Assembly (NCBI GenBank): GCA_045629285.1
Contig: JAZQQY010000016.1
Coordinates: 5,708 to 69,707 of the forward strand
Length of the DNA: 64,000 nt
Origin: UBA1723 sp045629285
GTDB taxonomy: Bacteria; Bacteroidota; Bacteroidia; Bacteroidales; Paludibacteraceae
Reading direction: 5' to 3'
The notes under the pieces are model-generated. The model was given only the letters and a program-made list of their open reading frames with translations. It was not told the origin of the DNA and did no database searches. Below, piece after piece: positions 8,111 through 16,230 of the stretch. The position numbers and the translations under genes were made by a program. Every line of letters begins with the position of its first letter. Positions within the stretch are counted from its first letter, which is position 1.

Positions 8111-9214
8111 ATGAGTAATTTGCCTTTTATTTCAAGACCTTGGCTAAAGAAGCTTGACCTATATATCATCAAAAAGATGCTTGGTGCATACTTTTTGATG
8201 ATCGTCCTTATTATCAGTATCGCGATAGTGTTCGACATCTCTGAGAAGATCGACAACCTTTCCGAGGCACCGATGAAGGAGATAGTGTTTGACTACTATG
8301 TCAACTTCGCATGGTATTTCGCCAATCTGCTTTCTCCGTTGATTACGTTTATTTCCGTAATCTTCATTACATCCCAACTTGCTAATAATTCGGAGATTAT
8401 CGCCACGTTTGCGTCGGGAATCAGTTTCCACCGTCTAATGGTGCCATACTGGATCTCTGCCGCTATCATTGCGATAATGACATATCTTTTGGCAAGCTTC
8501 ATCATTCCTCCGGCAAATGAAGTACGACTTGATTTCTTGGCTAAATACAAGAATGCGTATAAACGAGAAACTAATGCTTCTAATGTTCAACTTGAGGTAG
8601 AGAAGGGTGTGATCCTGTATATCGGTACGTATGAAAAGCGTTTGAAGCGAGCTTATAGAATGTCGCTTGAAAAGTTTGATGGCAAGACATTGGTTTCACG
8701 TACAACAGCTCAGTTTGCAGATTACGACACACTTGGCCATTTTGAACTTCGTAAATGGGTGACACGTGATTTTGTGGGCATGCAGGAGACAATGACAAAG
8801 GGAGAACGAAAAGATACAACTATTAACGTTGATACAGAGGATTTCTTTGTTTATCGAGAGATGCAGCAGCAGATGACCAATGCCCAGCTTGAACATTATA
8901 TTGATAAGCAGCGAAGTAGAGGAGTTGGAAGTATTCAAGAGTTTGAAATTGAGTATGAGAAGCGACATTCTCAGCCGTTTGCCGCATTTATCCTGACGAC
9001 TATCGGATTTGCTTTGGCAAGTAAGAAAGTTAAGGGAGGAATGGGATTGAACCTAGGTATCGGTTTGGCGTTGAGTTTCTCGTATATCTTGTTTGATACT
9101 ATTTCTGCCACGTTTGCAATCAGTGGAGGACTGAGTCCACGAATAGCAGTATGGATTCCTAATTTCTTGTTCTTGCTTATTGCAATATTCCTATATAGGC
9201 GAGCGCCTAAGTGA
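8111..9214 (+). CDS. LptF/LptG family lipopolysaccharide export permease
   Basis: A 367-residue inner-membrane permease of the YjgP/YjgQ family. With LptB it moves lipopolysaccharide from the inner membrane to the Lpt bridge. Three membrane segments in the first 140 residues (MLGAYFLMIVLIISIAIVF; LLSPLITFISVIFITSQL; YWISAAIIAIMTYLLASFII) and three at the C-terminus (about 290-365) flank a periplasmic domain, the standard topology. ATG 8111 is chosen over the open TTG at 8105. It sits between tgt and the carboxyltransferase gene on the same strand with small gaps. Whether it is the F or G partner cannot be told. Confidence 0.85.
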   Translation: MSNLPFISRPWLKKLDLYIIKKMLGAYFLMIVLIISIAIVFDISEKIDNLSEAPMKEIVFDYYVNFAWYFANLLSPLITFISVIFITSQLANNSEIIATFASGISFHRLMVPYWISAAIIAIMTYLLASFIIPPANEVRLDFLAKYKNAYKRETNASNVQLEVEKGVILYIGTYEKRLKRAYRMSLEKFDGKTLVSRTTAQFADYDTLGHFELRKWVTRDFVGMQETMTKGERKDTTINVDTEDFFVYREMQQQMTNAQLEHYIDKQRSRGVGSIQEFEIEYEKRHSQPFAAFILTTIGFALASKKVKGGMGLNLGIGLALSFSYILFDTISATFAISGGLSPRIAVWIPNFLFLLIAIFLYRRAPK

Positions 9215-9244
9215 TGCTGGCAATAAATGTATATGTGATTGTGT

Positions 9245-10789
9245 ATGAAAGAGAAGATTGCTGAACTTGAAAGCAGACGTGAAAAGGTACTATTGTGTGG
9301 AGGCGTGGCGTCGATTGAGAAGCGACATGCCAAAGGTTTGCTTACAGCTCGAGAAAGAATAGATCTGTTGGTCGACGCGGATTCCTTCCGTGAGACTGAT
9401 ATGTTTGTCCATAAAGATGGCGACAATGCTCCTGGTGACGGAGTTGTGTGCGGTACAGCTAAGATCGGCGGTAAGGATGTATGTGTATTTGCGCAGGATT
9501 TCACAGTGTTGGGAGGTAGCCTAGGCTTGCGTCACGCAAGAAAAATCACAAAGATTCAGGATTTAGCGGCAAAGATGCGTTGTCCTATCATCGGTATCAA
9601 CGATTCAGGAGGCGCTCGTATACAAGATGGAGTTGACTCGCTATGTGGATATGGTGAAATCTTCTACCGTAACACATTGCTTTCAGGTCTTGTGCCTCAG
9701 ATTTCAGTGGTGATGGGACCATGTGCGGGTGGAGCTGCATATTCTCCAGCCTTGACAGATTTCGTCTTCATGGTCGACGGAATTTCAAAGATGTTCCTTA
9801 CTGGTCCGACAGTCGTTGAGGCTGTGATGGGCGAAACTATATCCCAGGAAGATTTGGGTGGAGCTAGAGTTCACGCTGAGAAGGCAGGAACTGCTCATTT
9901 TTTCGCTAAGAATGAGAAAGAGTGTCTTGCTCAGGTGAGACAACTTCTTGAGTATCTTCCTCAGTCGGCAGATGCTGTGGCGACGCAAAATTCCGCATCT
10001 GTAAAAAAAACGGTGAATTCGCCAAAAAACCTTTCAATCGAGTCGATACTTCCTTCAGATGGAAAAGAGCCGTACGATGTTCGTGAGGTTGTGAAATGTG
10101 TTGCCGATAAAGATTCGTTCCTTGAGGTACATGAGATGTTTGCTCCTAATATTGTATGCGGATTCATCAGAATAAATGGTGAGACAGTCGGTGTTGTAGC
10201 AAATCAACCGAATTATCTTGCAGGTGCGCTTGATGCTGATTCAGCCGACAAAGCTTCTCGATTCATCCGTTTCTGTGATGCATTCAATATTCCGTTGCTT
10301 ACATTGATGGATGTCCCTGGATGTCTTCCAGGTGTTGAGGGGGAACTTTCAGGAGCCGTTCGTCATGGAGCAAAATTGTTCTATGCATACGCTGAGGCCA
10401 CAATCCCGATGATTACTGTGGTGTTGAGAAAAGCCTACGGTGGTGGATATGTGGCGTTGGGAAGTCGACACATCGGAGCTGATTACGTTTTCTGTTTGCC
10501 GACTGCCGAGATTGCAGTAATGGGTCCGGAGAGTGCGGTGCCCGTGCTTTATCATAAAGAAATTAAGGCGATTGTTGAGGCAGGTGGAGATGTTGAGGCT
10601 TTCAAGAAAGAGAAAGCAGAAGAGTATCGTCGTGAATACGCCAATCCATACGAAGCTGGAGCTAGAGGATATATCGATGATGTAGTCAAACCTCAGGATG
10701 TTCGCCAACGATTGATTGATTCATTTGCTTCGTTGAAGGGCAAGAAGGTTGAGCGTCCAAACAAGAAACATGGTTTGACACCTGCATAA
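9245..10789 (+). CDS. Acyl-CoA carboxylase/decarboxylase carboxyltransferase subunit (methylmalonyl-CoA or propionyl-CoA type)
   Basis: A 514-residue biotin-dependent carboxyltransferase with tandem crotonase-fold halves. The N half has GDGVVCGTAKIGG, GGSLGLRHARKI, INDSGGARIQDG and MGPCAGGAAYSPA. The C half has GFIRINGETVGVVANQP, DVPGCLPG and RKAYGGGYVALGS. These are hallmarks of MmdA/PccB proteins acting on methylmalonyl- or propionyl-CoA. A biotin carrier gene follows 51 bases on. In Bacteroidales this subunit often works in sodium-pumping methylmalonyl-CoA decarboxylase of the succinate-propionate route. The expected gamma (OadG) and membrane beta (OadB) genes are not adjacent, and no biotin carboxylase is present either. 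ATG 9245 is chosen over the open TTG at 9239. Confidence 0.88.
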   Translation: MKEKIAELESRREKVLLCGGVASIEKRHAKGLLTARERIDLLVDADSFRETDMFVHKDGDNAPGDGVVCGTAKIGGKDVCVFAQDFTVLGGSLGLRHARKITKIQDLAAKMRCPIIGINDSGGARIQDGVDSLCGYGEIFYRNTLLSGLVPQISVVMGPCAGGAAYSPALTDFVFMVDGISKMFLTGPTVVEAVMGETISQEDLGGARVHAEKAGTAHFFAKNEKECLAQVRQLLEYLPQSADAVATQNSASVKKTVNSPKNLSIESILPSDGKEPYDVREVVKCVADKDSFLEVHEMFAPNIVCGFIRINGETVGVVANQPNYLAGALDADSADKASRFIRFCDAFNIPLLTLMDVPGCLPGVEGELSGAVRHGAKLFYAYAEATIPMITVVLRKAYGGGYVALGSRHIGADYVFCLPTAEIAVMGPESAVPVLYHKEIKAIVEAGGDVEAFKKEKAEEYRREYANPYEAGARGYIDDVVKPQDVRQRLIDSFASLKGKKVERPNKKHGLTPA

Positions 10790-10840
10790 AGGCATAATTG
10801 TAAAGACTATGTGCACACCGTCTTTACCAAGGGAGAATTT

Positions 10841-11155
10841 ATGAAAAAGATTGAAATAGAGATTGACGGAATAAAATATAAGACCTTTGTCAGGGAAGGA
10901 GAGGAACCGTTGCGTACTGTTGGTTATAATCGACAGCAAGCAACAGTCACAGAAATCTTCCCTCCGATTGCTGGCAAAGTTGTCGACATCATTCCCGTCG
11001 GCACAAAGATAAAGAAAGGCGATGTGGTGGCTACGATAGAAGCGATGAAGATGTACAACCGTATCTTTTCTCCTGTCGACGGTGTCGTTGAGAGCGTCAA
11101 TTATTCTGTCGGCGACAATGCGATTCGATCAAAAGCGTTGGCTGTAATCGCATAA
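10841..11155 (+). CDS. Biotin carboxyl carrier protein (biotin/lipoyl attachment domain)
   Basis: A 104-residue carrier with the biotinylation motif EAMKMYN; the Lys should be biotinylated. It lies inside a compact beta fold (FPPIAGKVVDI, VGTKIKKGDVVATI, FSPVDGVVESV). The usual Ala/Pro-rich hinge is absent; the first 35 residues (KKIEIEIDGIKYKTFV) form the short N-terminal segment seen in decarboxylase carriers. GGGAG precedes ATG 10841; the frame is open to GTG 10811. It pairs with the carboxyltransferase upstream, to which it would deliver or from which it would accept the carboxyl group. A palindromic repeat copy follows the stop. Confidence 0.88.
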   Translation: MKKIEIEIDGIKYKTFVREGEEPLRTVGYNRQQATVTEIFPPIAGKVVDIIPVGTKIKKGDVVATIEAMKMYNRIFSPVDGVVESVNYSVGDNAIRSKALAVIA

Positions 11156-11158
11156 CCT

Positions 11159-11185
11159 GTAATGACGTCGCATCAGCGCGTCTCC
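11159..11185. repeat. GAGACG-type dispersed palindrome, copy 1
   Basis: GTAATGACGTCGC...GCGCGTCTCC matches the copy at 53659-53685 at nearly every base, including the flanking GTA and AATA. It lies between the biotin carrier gene and the M3 peptidase gene. The 5' arm has AT in place of GA, so its stem is weakened. Confidence 0.75.
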
Positions 11186-11221
11186 TAATAGTGGCAAAAG
11201 AAATCTAAAAAAGAATTCTTT

Positions 11222-13330
11222 ATGAAGAATTTACTTAGTATCATATTATTATTAAACTGGTTTGTTATGACAGCACAAGTAAATGAAAGTGATTTGATCA
11301 AGAAGTGGACCGTGTTCAATACGCCACACGAGACACTTAAGTTTTCGGAATATCCAACATCTGAGTATCTTCCTGCTATGCGTCTTGCAATGAAGGAGCA
11401 CAACAAGGAGATTGAGAAGATCAAGAATAATCCTGATGCTCCGACATTTGAGAATACTATTGTCGCTTTGGAGGCGTCGGGCGATATGCTATCCAGGATC
11501 CAATACTGTTTTTATAATTTGTTGAGTGCCGAAACCAACGATGAAATGGATAATATTGCTGGAGAGATCTCTCCAGAAGAGACTGAGCACACAAACAATA
11601 TATATCAGGATGCAGCTCTTTTCGCACGTGTGAAAGCAATATATGACAAGAAGGAATCTTTGAATCTTTCTATTGAAGAGAAGAAACTTCTTGATGATAC
11701 ATACGAGTCGTTTGAGAATATGGGAGCGACTCTTCCTGCAGATAAGCAGAAGGAGTATTCTGAACTAAGCAAGCAGCTTTCAGCACTAACATTACAGTTT
11801 CAGCAGAATGTCCTAAAGTCAACAAACGAGTATAAACTTAAGGTTGCTGACGCATCTCAGTTGACAGGTCTTCCACAGAATATTCTTGATGCAGCTAAGG
11901 AGCAAGCTAAGAGTGATAACTTCGAGGGTTATGTATTTACTTTAAAGGCTCCGTCTTATGTGCCATTCATGAAGTACGCCGATAACCGTGAATTGAGGAA
12001 GACACTTTATTTGGCTTATAATTCTCGTTCTACATCTGGAGAATCCAACAATATGGAAGTGCTTCGTAAGATTGCTGAGACACGACTTAAAATAGCAAAT
12101 TTGCTTGGCTATAAAAACCATGCCGACAAGATTTTGCGCCATCGTATGGCAGAGAAGAAGGAGAATGTCTATAATTTGTTGGATCAGCTTCTTGATGCAT
12201 ATAAGCCGACTGCTTTGAAGGAGGTTGAGGCAGTAAAGGAATTCGCTGCTGCTTATTCAACTCCTGTCGCTAAGGCAGATTTCCAGCCTTGGGATTGGAG
12301 TTATTATTCGGAGAAGTTACGTGAGAAGGAGTACTCAATCAATGACGAGCAGATCAAGCCATACCTTGAACTTGAGAATGTCAAGAAGGGAGTATTCGGT
12401 TTGGCGACAAGATTGTACGGATTACAGTTTGTTAAGAATGATAAGATTGACGTTTACCACTCAGAAGTTGAGGCATTTGATGTGATCGACAAAGATGGCA
12501 AGTATTTAGCCGTACTTTACACTGATTTTTTCCCACGTTTGGGTAAGAGTGGTGGAGCTTGGATGACTGAGTTCAAGCCACAGTGGATTGAAAAAGACGG
12601 TACGGATTCGCGTCCACATATCTCTATCGTAATGAATTTCTCTCGTCCGACTGAGAATGAACCGTCGCTACTTACATTTGATGAGTTGACTACATTCCTT
12701 CATGAGTTTGGACACTCAATCCATGGAATGGTGGCAAAATCACGTTTCGCATCGTTGTCGGGCACAAACGTATATAGAGATTTCGTAGAATTGCCGTCAC
12801 AGTTGATGGAAAACTGGGCTCTTGAGAAGGATTATCTTGATTCATTTGCTAAGCACTACAAGACAGGCGAGAAGATTCCTGCGGAGTTGATTGAGAAGAT
12901 TCGTCGTGCTGCCAACTTCAATACTGGCTACTTCACATTGCGTCAGTTGTCGTTCGGCTACCTTGATATGGCATGGCATACACTTGAGTCTCCATACACA
13001 GGAGATGTAAAGCAGTTTGAGGAGAAAGCGTGGGCAAAGACACAGTTGCTCAACTCAGTACCGTCGGCACTAATGAGTGCCAACTTTACACACATCTTTT
13101 CAGGTGGCTATTCTGCCGGCTACTACGGTTACAAGTGGGCTGAAGTGCTTGATGCAGATGCTTTTGCAGCGTTCAAGGCTGAGGGAATCTTCAATCAGCA
13201 GACTGCGGAGCGATTCCGTCGTGAAGTATTGGAGAAGGGTGGTAGTGAGCATCCAATGACACTTTACAAGCGTTTCCGTGGTCAGGAGCCAACTATCGAT
13301 GCTCTTTTGAAGAGAAACGGCATTAGATAA
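11222..13330 (+). CDS. M3 family metallopeptidase (oligopeptidase / peptidyl-dipeptidase Dcp-like), exported
   Basis: A 702-residue zinc peptidase of the thimet oligopeptidase family, which cleaves short peptides. The zinc motif HEFGHSIHGM lies near residue 493, with the third ligand Glu about 25-30 residues later (FVELPSQLMENW). The C-terminal GYYGYKWAEVLDADAF block is typical of Dcp-like members. A signal peptide (1-19, LLLNWFVMTAQV) suggests a periplasmic location, unusual for the E. coli enzymes but common in Bacteroidota. Length is normal. It has a terminator with a UUCG loop downstream. It may be the last gene of the tgt transcript, though a 66-base gap with a palindrome precedes it. 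Confidence 0.92.
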   Translation: MKNLLSIILLLNWFVMTAQVNESDLIKKWTVFNTPHETLKFSEYPTSEYLPAMRLAMKEHNKEIEKIKNNPDAPTFENTIVALEASGDMLSRIQYCFYNLLSAETNDEMDNIAGEISPEETEHTNNIYQDAALFARVKAIYDKKESLNLSIEEKKLLDDTYESFENMGATLPADKQKEYSELSKQLSALTLQFQQNVLKSTNEYKLKVADASQLTGLPQNILDAAKEQAKSDNFEGYVFTLKAPSYVPFMKYADNRELRKTLYLAYNSRSTSGESNNMEVLRKIAETRLKIANLLGYKNHADKILRHRMAEKKENVYNLLDQLLDAYKPTALKEVEAVKEFAAAYSTPVAKADFQPWDWSYYSEKLREKEYSINDEQIKPYLELENVKKGVFGLATRLYGLQFVKNDKIDVYHSEVEAFDVIDKDGKYLAVLYTDFFPRLGKSGGAWMTEFKPQWIEKDGTDSRPHISIVMNFSRPTENEPSLLTFDELTTFLHEFGHSIHGMVAKSRFASLSGTNVYRDFVELPSQLMENWALEKDYLDSFAKHYKTGEKIPAELIEKIRRAANFNTGYFTLRQLSFGYLDMAWHTLESPYTGDVKQFEEKAWAKTQLLNSVPSALMSANFTHIFSGGYSAGYYGYKWAEVLDADAFAAFKAEGIFNQQTAERFRREVLEKGGSEHPMTLYKRFRGQEPTIDALLKRNGIR

Positions 13331-13366
13331 TAATTAAGAATTGATAGTTAATAATTAAGAATTGAA
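13331..13366. repeat. AT-rich TAATTAAGAATT intergenic repeat
   Basis: Two copies of a TAATTAAGAATTGA unit separated by TAGTTAA lie directly after the M3 peptidase stop. Related TTAAGAATTAAG units occur at 60537-60610 and 61975-62065, and weaker versions at 53597 and 55596. All lie between genes. Confidence 0.6.
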
Positions 13367-13368
13367 GA

Positions 13369-13391
13369 GGCGGCTTCGGTCGCCTTTTTTG
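13369..13391 (+). terminator. Terminator with TTCG tetraloop
   Basis: GGCGGC pairs with GTCGCC (one G-T wobble) across a TTCG loop closed by C-G. Seven T follow, at 13385-13391. It serves the M3 peptidase gene. Confidence 0.85.
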
Positions 13392-13423
13392 TTTAATGGC
13401 GTTGAATCATGCCAAATCCCTAT

Positions 13424-13457
13424 AAAAAAAGGGCTTCACGACAAAGTCATGAAACCC
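13424..13457 (-). terminator. Terminator of the DUF1573 gene
   Basis: GGGCTTCACGAC (13431-13442) and GTCATGAAACCC (13446-13457) form a 12-pair stem with a 3-base loop. Read on the minus strand, it is followed by seven T (13424-13430). With the TTCG terminator it insulates two convergent genes. Confidence 0.85.
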
Positions 13458-13483
13458 CTGTTTAATTCGTTATATACAAACTC

Positions 13484-13882
13484 TTATAAGTCCTCTCCTG
13501 CTGGAGCTTTCTTTCCGTTAGAAACCTCACCCTTGATAGTAAGCTTAGTCTCACCAGCGTTAGACTTGACTGTGATTGTCTTGTTGAAAGCACCTGGACG
13601 ACCTGTAGCGTTGTAAGTAGCCTTAACAACACCTGACTTGCCTGGTGCAACTGGAGTCTTTGTCCACTCTGGAGTTGTGCAACCACAACTTGCCTTCACT
13701 TCCTGTAGTACCAATGGTGTAGAACCTGTGTTTGTGAACTTAAATTCACAAGTCACCTTACCCTTTGACTCATCGAATGTGCCAAAATTATGTACTATTT
13801 CTTCGAACTTTATACCAGCACCAGCTGCAAAAGAAGCAACTGCCATCAACGCTGTGCATAAAGTAATAATCAATCTTTTCAT
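13484..13882 (-). CDS. DUF1573 domain secreted protein
   Basis: A 132-residue exported protein with a signal peptide (1-20, CTALMAVASFAAG) and one DUF1573 domain. The domain signature is visible: HNFGTFDESKGKVTCEFKFT, then VKASCGCTTPEW with paired cysteines, then VKATYNATGRPGAFNKTITV. The domain is an Ig/ASH-like fold common in Bacteroidota envelopes; its biochemical role is not established. It has its own well-spaced promoter and a terminator, so it is a single-gene unit. The C-terminus is short and polar (GKKAPAGEDL). Confidence 0.88.
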   Translation of the reverse strand: MKRLIITLCTALMAVASFAAGAGIKFEEIVHNFGTFDESKGKVTCEFKFTNTGSTPLVLQEVKASCGCTTPEWTKTPVAPGKSGVVKATYNATGRPGAFNKTITVKSNAGETKLTIKGEVSNGKKAPAGEDL

Positions 13883-13924
13883 ACTACATTTACATTAAAA
13901 TGTTAATACTAGCGTTCTTTTCTG

Positions 13925-13956
13925 CAAATATAATAGTCTTTTATACTTATAACAAA
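13925..13956 (-). promoter_or_regulatory. Promoter of the DUF1573 gene (TTTG / TAnnTTTG)
   Basis: On the minus strand, TATATTTG (plus coordinates 13925-13932) is preceded by TTTG (13953-13956) with a 20-base spacer. The ATG lies about 40 bases downstream. This is a near-consensus Bacteroidota promoter. Confidence 0.75.
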
Positions 13957-14100
13957 TATTCCTCCATAATTTCGCCCCTTTATAACATTTTTTAATTGTT
14001 GAATAATCTAAACGTATGTCGGAATGTACGAAAAGTAATATTTATAGGTTAATGCGGCTTTTTTTTGGTTGAAATGGATTATTTTATCCTTAAGAGCAGA

Positions 14101-14137
14101 AAAAAAATAGAGATGCAAACAATTGCATCTCTATTTT
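14101..14137 (-). terminator. Terminator downstream of tRNA-Met
   Basis: A perfect 15-pair stem (14104-14118 with 14123-14137) built around AGAGATGCAA has a 4-base loop. On the minus strand it runs into a T tract (seven A at 14101-14107 on plus). It ends the tRNA transcript. Confidence 0.85.
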
Positions 14138-14148
14138 GGATTCGTGGG

Positions 14149-14222
14149 TGGGCCCAACTGGGCTTGAACCAGTGACCCACGGGTTATGAGTCCGTTGCTC
14201 TAACCAACTGAGCTATAGGCCC
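14149..14222 (-). tRNA. tRNA-Met (anticodon CAT)
   Basis: A 74-base cloverleaf on the minus strand. The acceptor GGGCCTA pairs with TGGGCCC. The D arm is GCTC...GAGC and the T arm is ACTGG TTCAAGC CCAGT. The anticodon loop CTCATAA gives CAT. CCA is not encoded, as is usual in Bacteroidota. The anticodon stem ACGGA/CCCGT has an A-C mismatch at the pair next to the loop. Elongator Met fits best by resemblance to the E. coli elongator tRNA; Ile2 (lysidine CAT) cannot be wholly excluded. It has its own promoter and terminator. Confidence 0.93.
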
Positions 14223-14261
14223 GAAACCAACTAATGAAAGTCGGTTTTTGAAATCGTGGTG

Positions 14262-14293
14262 CAAAAGTAGGAATTTTTTTGTTTTTTTACAAA
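14262..14293 (-). promoter_or_regulatory. Promoter of tRNA-Met
   Basis: On the minus strand, TACTTTTG (plus 14262-14269) is preceded by TTTG (14290-14293) with a 20-base spacer. The predicted start lies about 30 bases upstream of the mature tRNA 5' end. Confidence 0.75.
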
Positions 14294-14313
14294 CTATTTC
14301 CTTCTTTTTTTGT

Positions 14314-15414
14314 TTATACATTGAATCTGAAGTGCATCATATCACCGTCCTGGCAAACATATTCCTTTCCTTCAATAGAAATCTTACCAGCCTCACGACA
14401 TGCAGCCTCACTTCCTAATGCAACGAAGTCGTCGTACTTGATAACCTCAGCACGGATGAATCCCTTCTCGAAATCAGAGTGGATGATACCTGCACACTGT
14501 GGAGCCTTCGAACCACGGATAAATGTCCATGCTCTTACCTCCTGTACTCCTGCTGTGAAATATGTCTGTAGATCCAATAGTTTGTAGGCTGACTTGATCA
14601 AACGTACAACGCCTGACTCTTTCAAACCTGCTGCCTCAAGAAACTCCTGACGCTCCTCGAATGTCTCAAGTTCGTTGATATCTGCTTCCGTTGCTGCTGC
14701 TACGATTAGCATCTCCGCGTTCTCGCCCTTGATTGCCTCTGCAACTGCCTCTGTATACTTGTTGCCTGTCACTGCGCTTGCCTCGTCGACGTTACAAACG
14801 TACATCACTGGCTTTGTGGTTAGAAGATATAGGTCTTTTACCAACTCCTTCTCTTCTTTTGTAAGCTCTGTTGCTCTTGCCGACTTGCCCTCAAGCAATG
14901 TTGCTCTATATTTCTCAAGCACTTCGCATGTTGCCTTTGCAGCCTTGTCGCCACCTGTCTGAGCCTGCTTCTTTAGTTTCTGCAAACGGCTCTCAACTGT
15001 CTCAAGGTCCTTAAGCTGAAGCTCAGTGTCGATGATCTCCTTGTCACGAACTGGGTCCACGCTTCCGTCGACGTGTGTTACGTTCTCGTTGTCGAAGCAA
15101 CGCAATACGTGAAGAATTGCGTCTGTCTCACGGATGTTAGCCAAAAACTTGTTTCCAAGTCCTTCGCCCTTGCTTGCTCCCTTTACCAAACCAGCGATAT
15201 CTACGATTTCTACTGTTGTAGGTACGACACGCTGTGGGTGAACAAGGTTCTCCAATGTTACCAAACGATCATCTGGTACAGTAATAACTCCGACGTTAGG
15301 TTCGATAGTACAGAATGGAAAGTTTGCTGCCTGTGCCTTTGCATTCGACAAGCAGTTGAAAAGAGTCGATTTACCTACGTTTGGCAAGCCGACGATACCG
15401 CATTGAAGTGCCAT
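14314..15414 (-). CDS. ychF: Ribosome-associated ATPase YchF (OBG family)
   Basis: A 366-residue P-loop protein of the Obg/YchF group, which binds ATP rather than GTP and associates with ribosomes and redox stress responses. The G1 motif GLPNVGKSTLFN is at the N-terminus. DIAGLVKGASKGEGLGNKFL provides G3, and the G4 position reads NVDE, the variant that switches specificity to ATP. A coiled-coil helical insert (about 130-200) and a C-terminal TGS domain (DLQTYFTAGVQEVRAWTF) complete the standard order. Length is normal. A TAnnTTTG box lies upstream on the minus strand at 15454-15461. Confidence 0.96.
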   Translation of the reverse strand: MALQCGIVGLPNVGKSTLFNCLSNAKAQAANFPFCTIEPNVGVITVPDDRLVTLENLVHPQRVVPTTVEIVDIAGLVKGASKGEGLGNKFLANIRETDAILHVLRCFDNENVTHVDGSVDPVRDKEIIDTELQLKDLETVESRLQKLKKQAQTGGDKAAKATCEVLEKYRATLLEGKSARATELTKEEKELVKDLYLLTTKPVMYVCNVDEASAVTGNKYTEAVAEAIKGENAEMLIVAAATEADINELETFEERQEFLEAAGLKESGVVRLIKSAYKLLDLQTYFTAGVQEVRAWTFIRGSKAPQCAGIIHSDFEKGFIRAEVIKYDDFVALGSEAACREAGKISIEGKEYVCQDGDMMHFRFNV

Positions 15415-15453
15415 TTTTTATATAATCTTTATAGTTTTCTACAAAATTTTCGA

Positions 15454-15461
15454 CAAAAGTA
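15454..15461 (-). promoter_or_regulatory. TAnnTTTG box upstream of ychF
   Basis: TACTTTTG on the minus strand lies 39 bases before the ychF ATG. No convincing -33 element is seen. The HAD gene's own box lies about 40 bases away on the other strand, so this is a divergent promoter region. Confidence 0.55.
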
Positions 15462-15499
15462 ATCAAAAATGTCGATTTGCGAAAATGTGGGGATAATTA

Positions 15500-15507
15500 T
15501 AAATTTG
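15500..15507 (+). promoter_or_regulatory. TAnnTTTG box upstream of the HAD phosphatase gene
   Basis: TAAATTTG lies 17 bases upstream of the ATG at 15525, which predicts a short 5' leader of roughly 10 bases. Confidence 0.6.
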
Positions 15508-15524
15508 CATGAAATTTTGATTCT

Positions 15525-16175
15525 ATGAATATATCAGACCATAAGGTATTCGTTTTTGACCTCGGCATGGTGCTAGTAAGCCTGTATCGCAAGGAGTGTG
15601 TGGAGAATTTCCGTCGACTTGGGATAGAGAATGCTGCGATGATGATTGGCAATTGTTTGCAGGAGGGACCGTTCGGCGCTCTGGAGTACGGATTGATCTC
15701 CGTTGACAAATTCTGCGATGAATTGGCTAAAGTTTCTACGAAAAATGTAGAAAAGATGGCATTTGTCGACGCGTGGAATTCCATGATCGGCGAGACTCCC
15801 GTCAACTTGCTGAATATGATTTACAAACTTCGTCACGAGAAAGGTAAGACGCTGTGTATGCTTAGCAATGTCAATCAACCTCATATCGACAATGTGATGC
15901 AGAATCATTTTCGCCAGGTGGAGGGTAGGGATATCCACGACTATTTTGATGCTCTTTATCTTTCGCATGAACTTCACATGAAAAAGCCTGAACCGAGAAT
16001 TTTTGAGGCGGTAGCTGCCGACATCAAGGAGAAATATGGCTTCAGCGGCAAGGATATCATCTTTTTTGACGATAGTCAGAACAATGTGAATATGGCGATT
16101 GAACATGGCTGGGATAGTATGGTGATTGCCAATCCCGACGAGACTATGAAGATGCTTAAATCAATTCTAAATTAG
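15525..16175 (+). CDS. HAD-superfamily hydrolase (YihX-like phosphatase)
   Basis: A 216-residue HAD protein with a helical cap. Motif I reads VFVFDLGMVLV with the nucleophile Asp12. The second Asp of the usual DxD is Gly, as in the YihX/epoxide-hydrolase-N-terminal group. Motif II is MLSNVN, motif III the Lys of MKKPEPRIF, and motif IV FFDDSQNNV. It is probably a cytoplasmic sugar-phosphate phosphatase; the substrate is unknown. It is a monocistronic gene with its own promoter box. It converges on the helicase gene across a GTAGAGACGG palindrome. Confidence 0.85.
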   Translation: MNISDHKVFVFDLGMVLVSLYRKECVENFRRLGIENAAMMIGNCLQEGPFGALEYGLISVDKFCDELAKVSTKNVEKMAFVDAWNSMIGETPVNLLNMIYKLRHEKGKTLCMLSNVNQPHIDNVMQNHFRQVEGRDIHDYFDALYLSHELHMKKPEPRIFEAVAADIKEKYGFSGKDIIFFDDSQNNVNMAIEHGWDSMVIANPDETMKMLKSILN

Positions 16176-16197
16176 GAAAGTGAAATGCAAAAATTCG

Positions 16198-16224
16198 GTA
16201 GAGACGGTGGCATGCTGTCTCTAC
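16198..16224. repeat. GAGACG-type dispersed palindrome, copy 2
   Basis: GTAGAGACGG pairs with CTGTCTCTAC across a 7-base loop. It sits in the gap between two convergent genes (HAD phosphatase and helicase). No T tract follows, but its place suggests it may bound both transcripts. Confidence 0.75.
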
Positions 16225-16230
16225 TGATAA

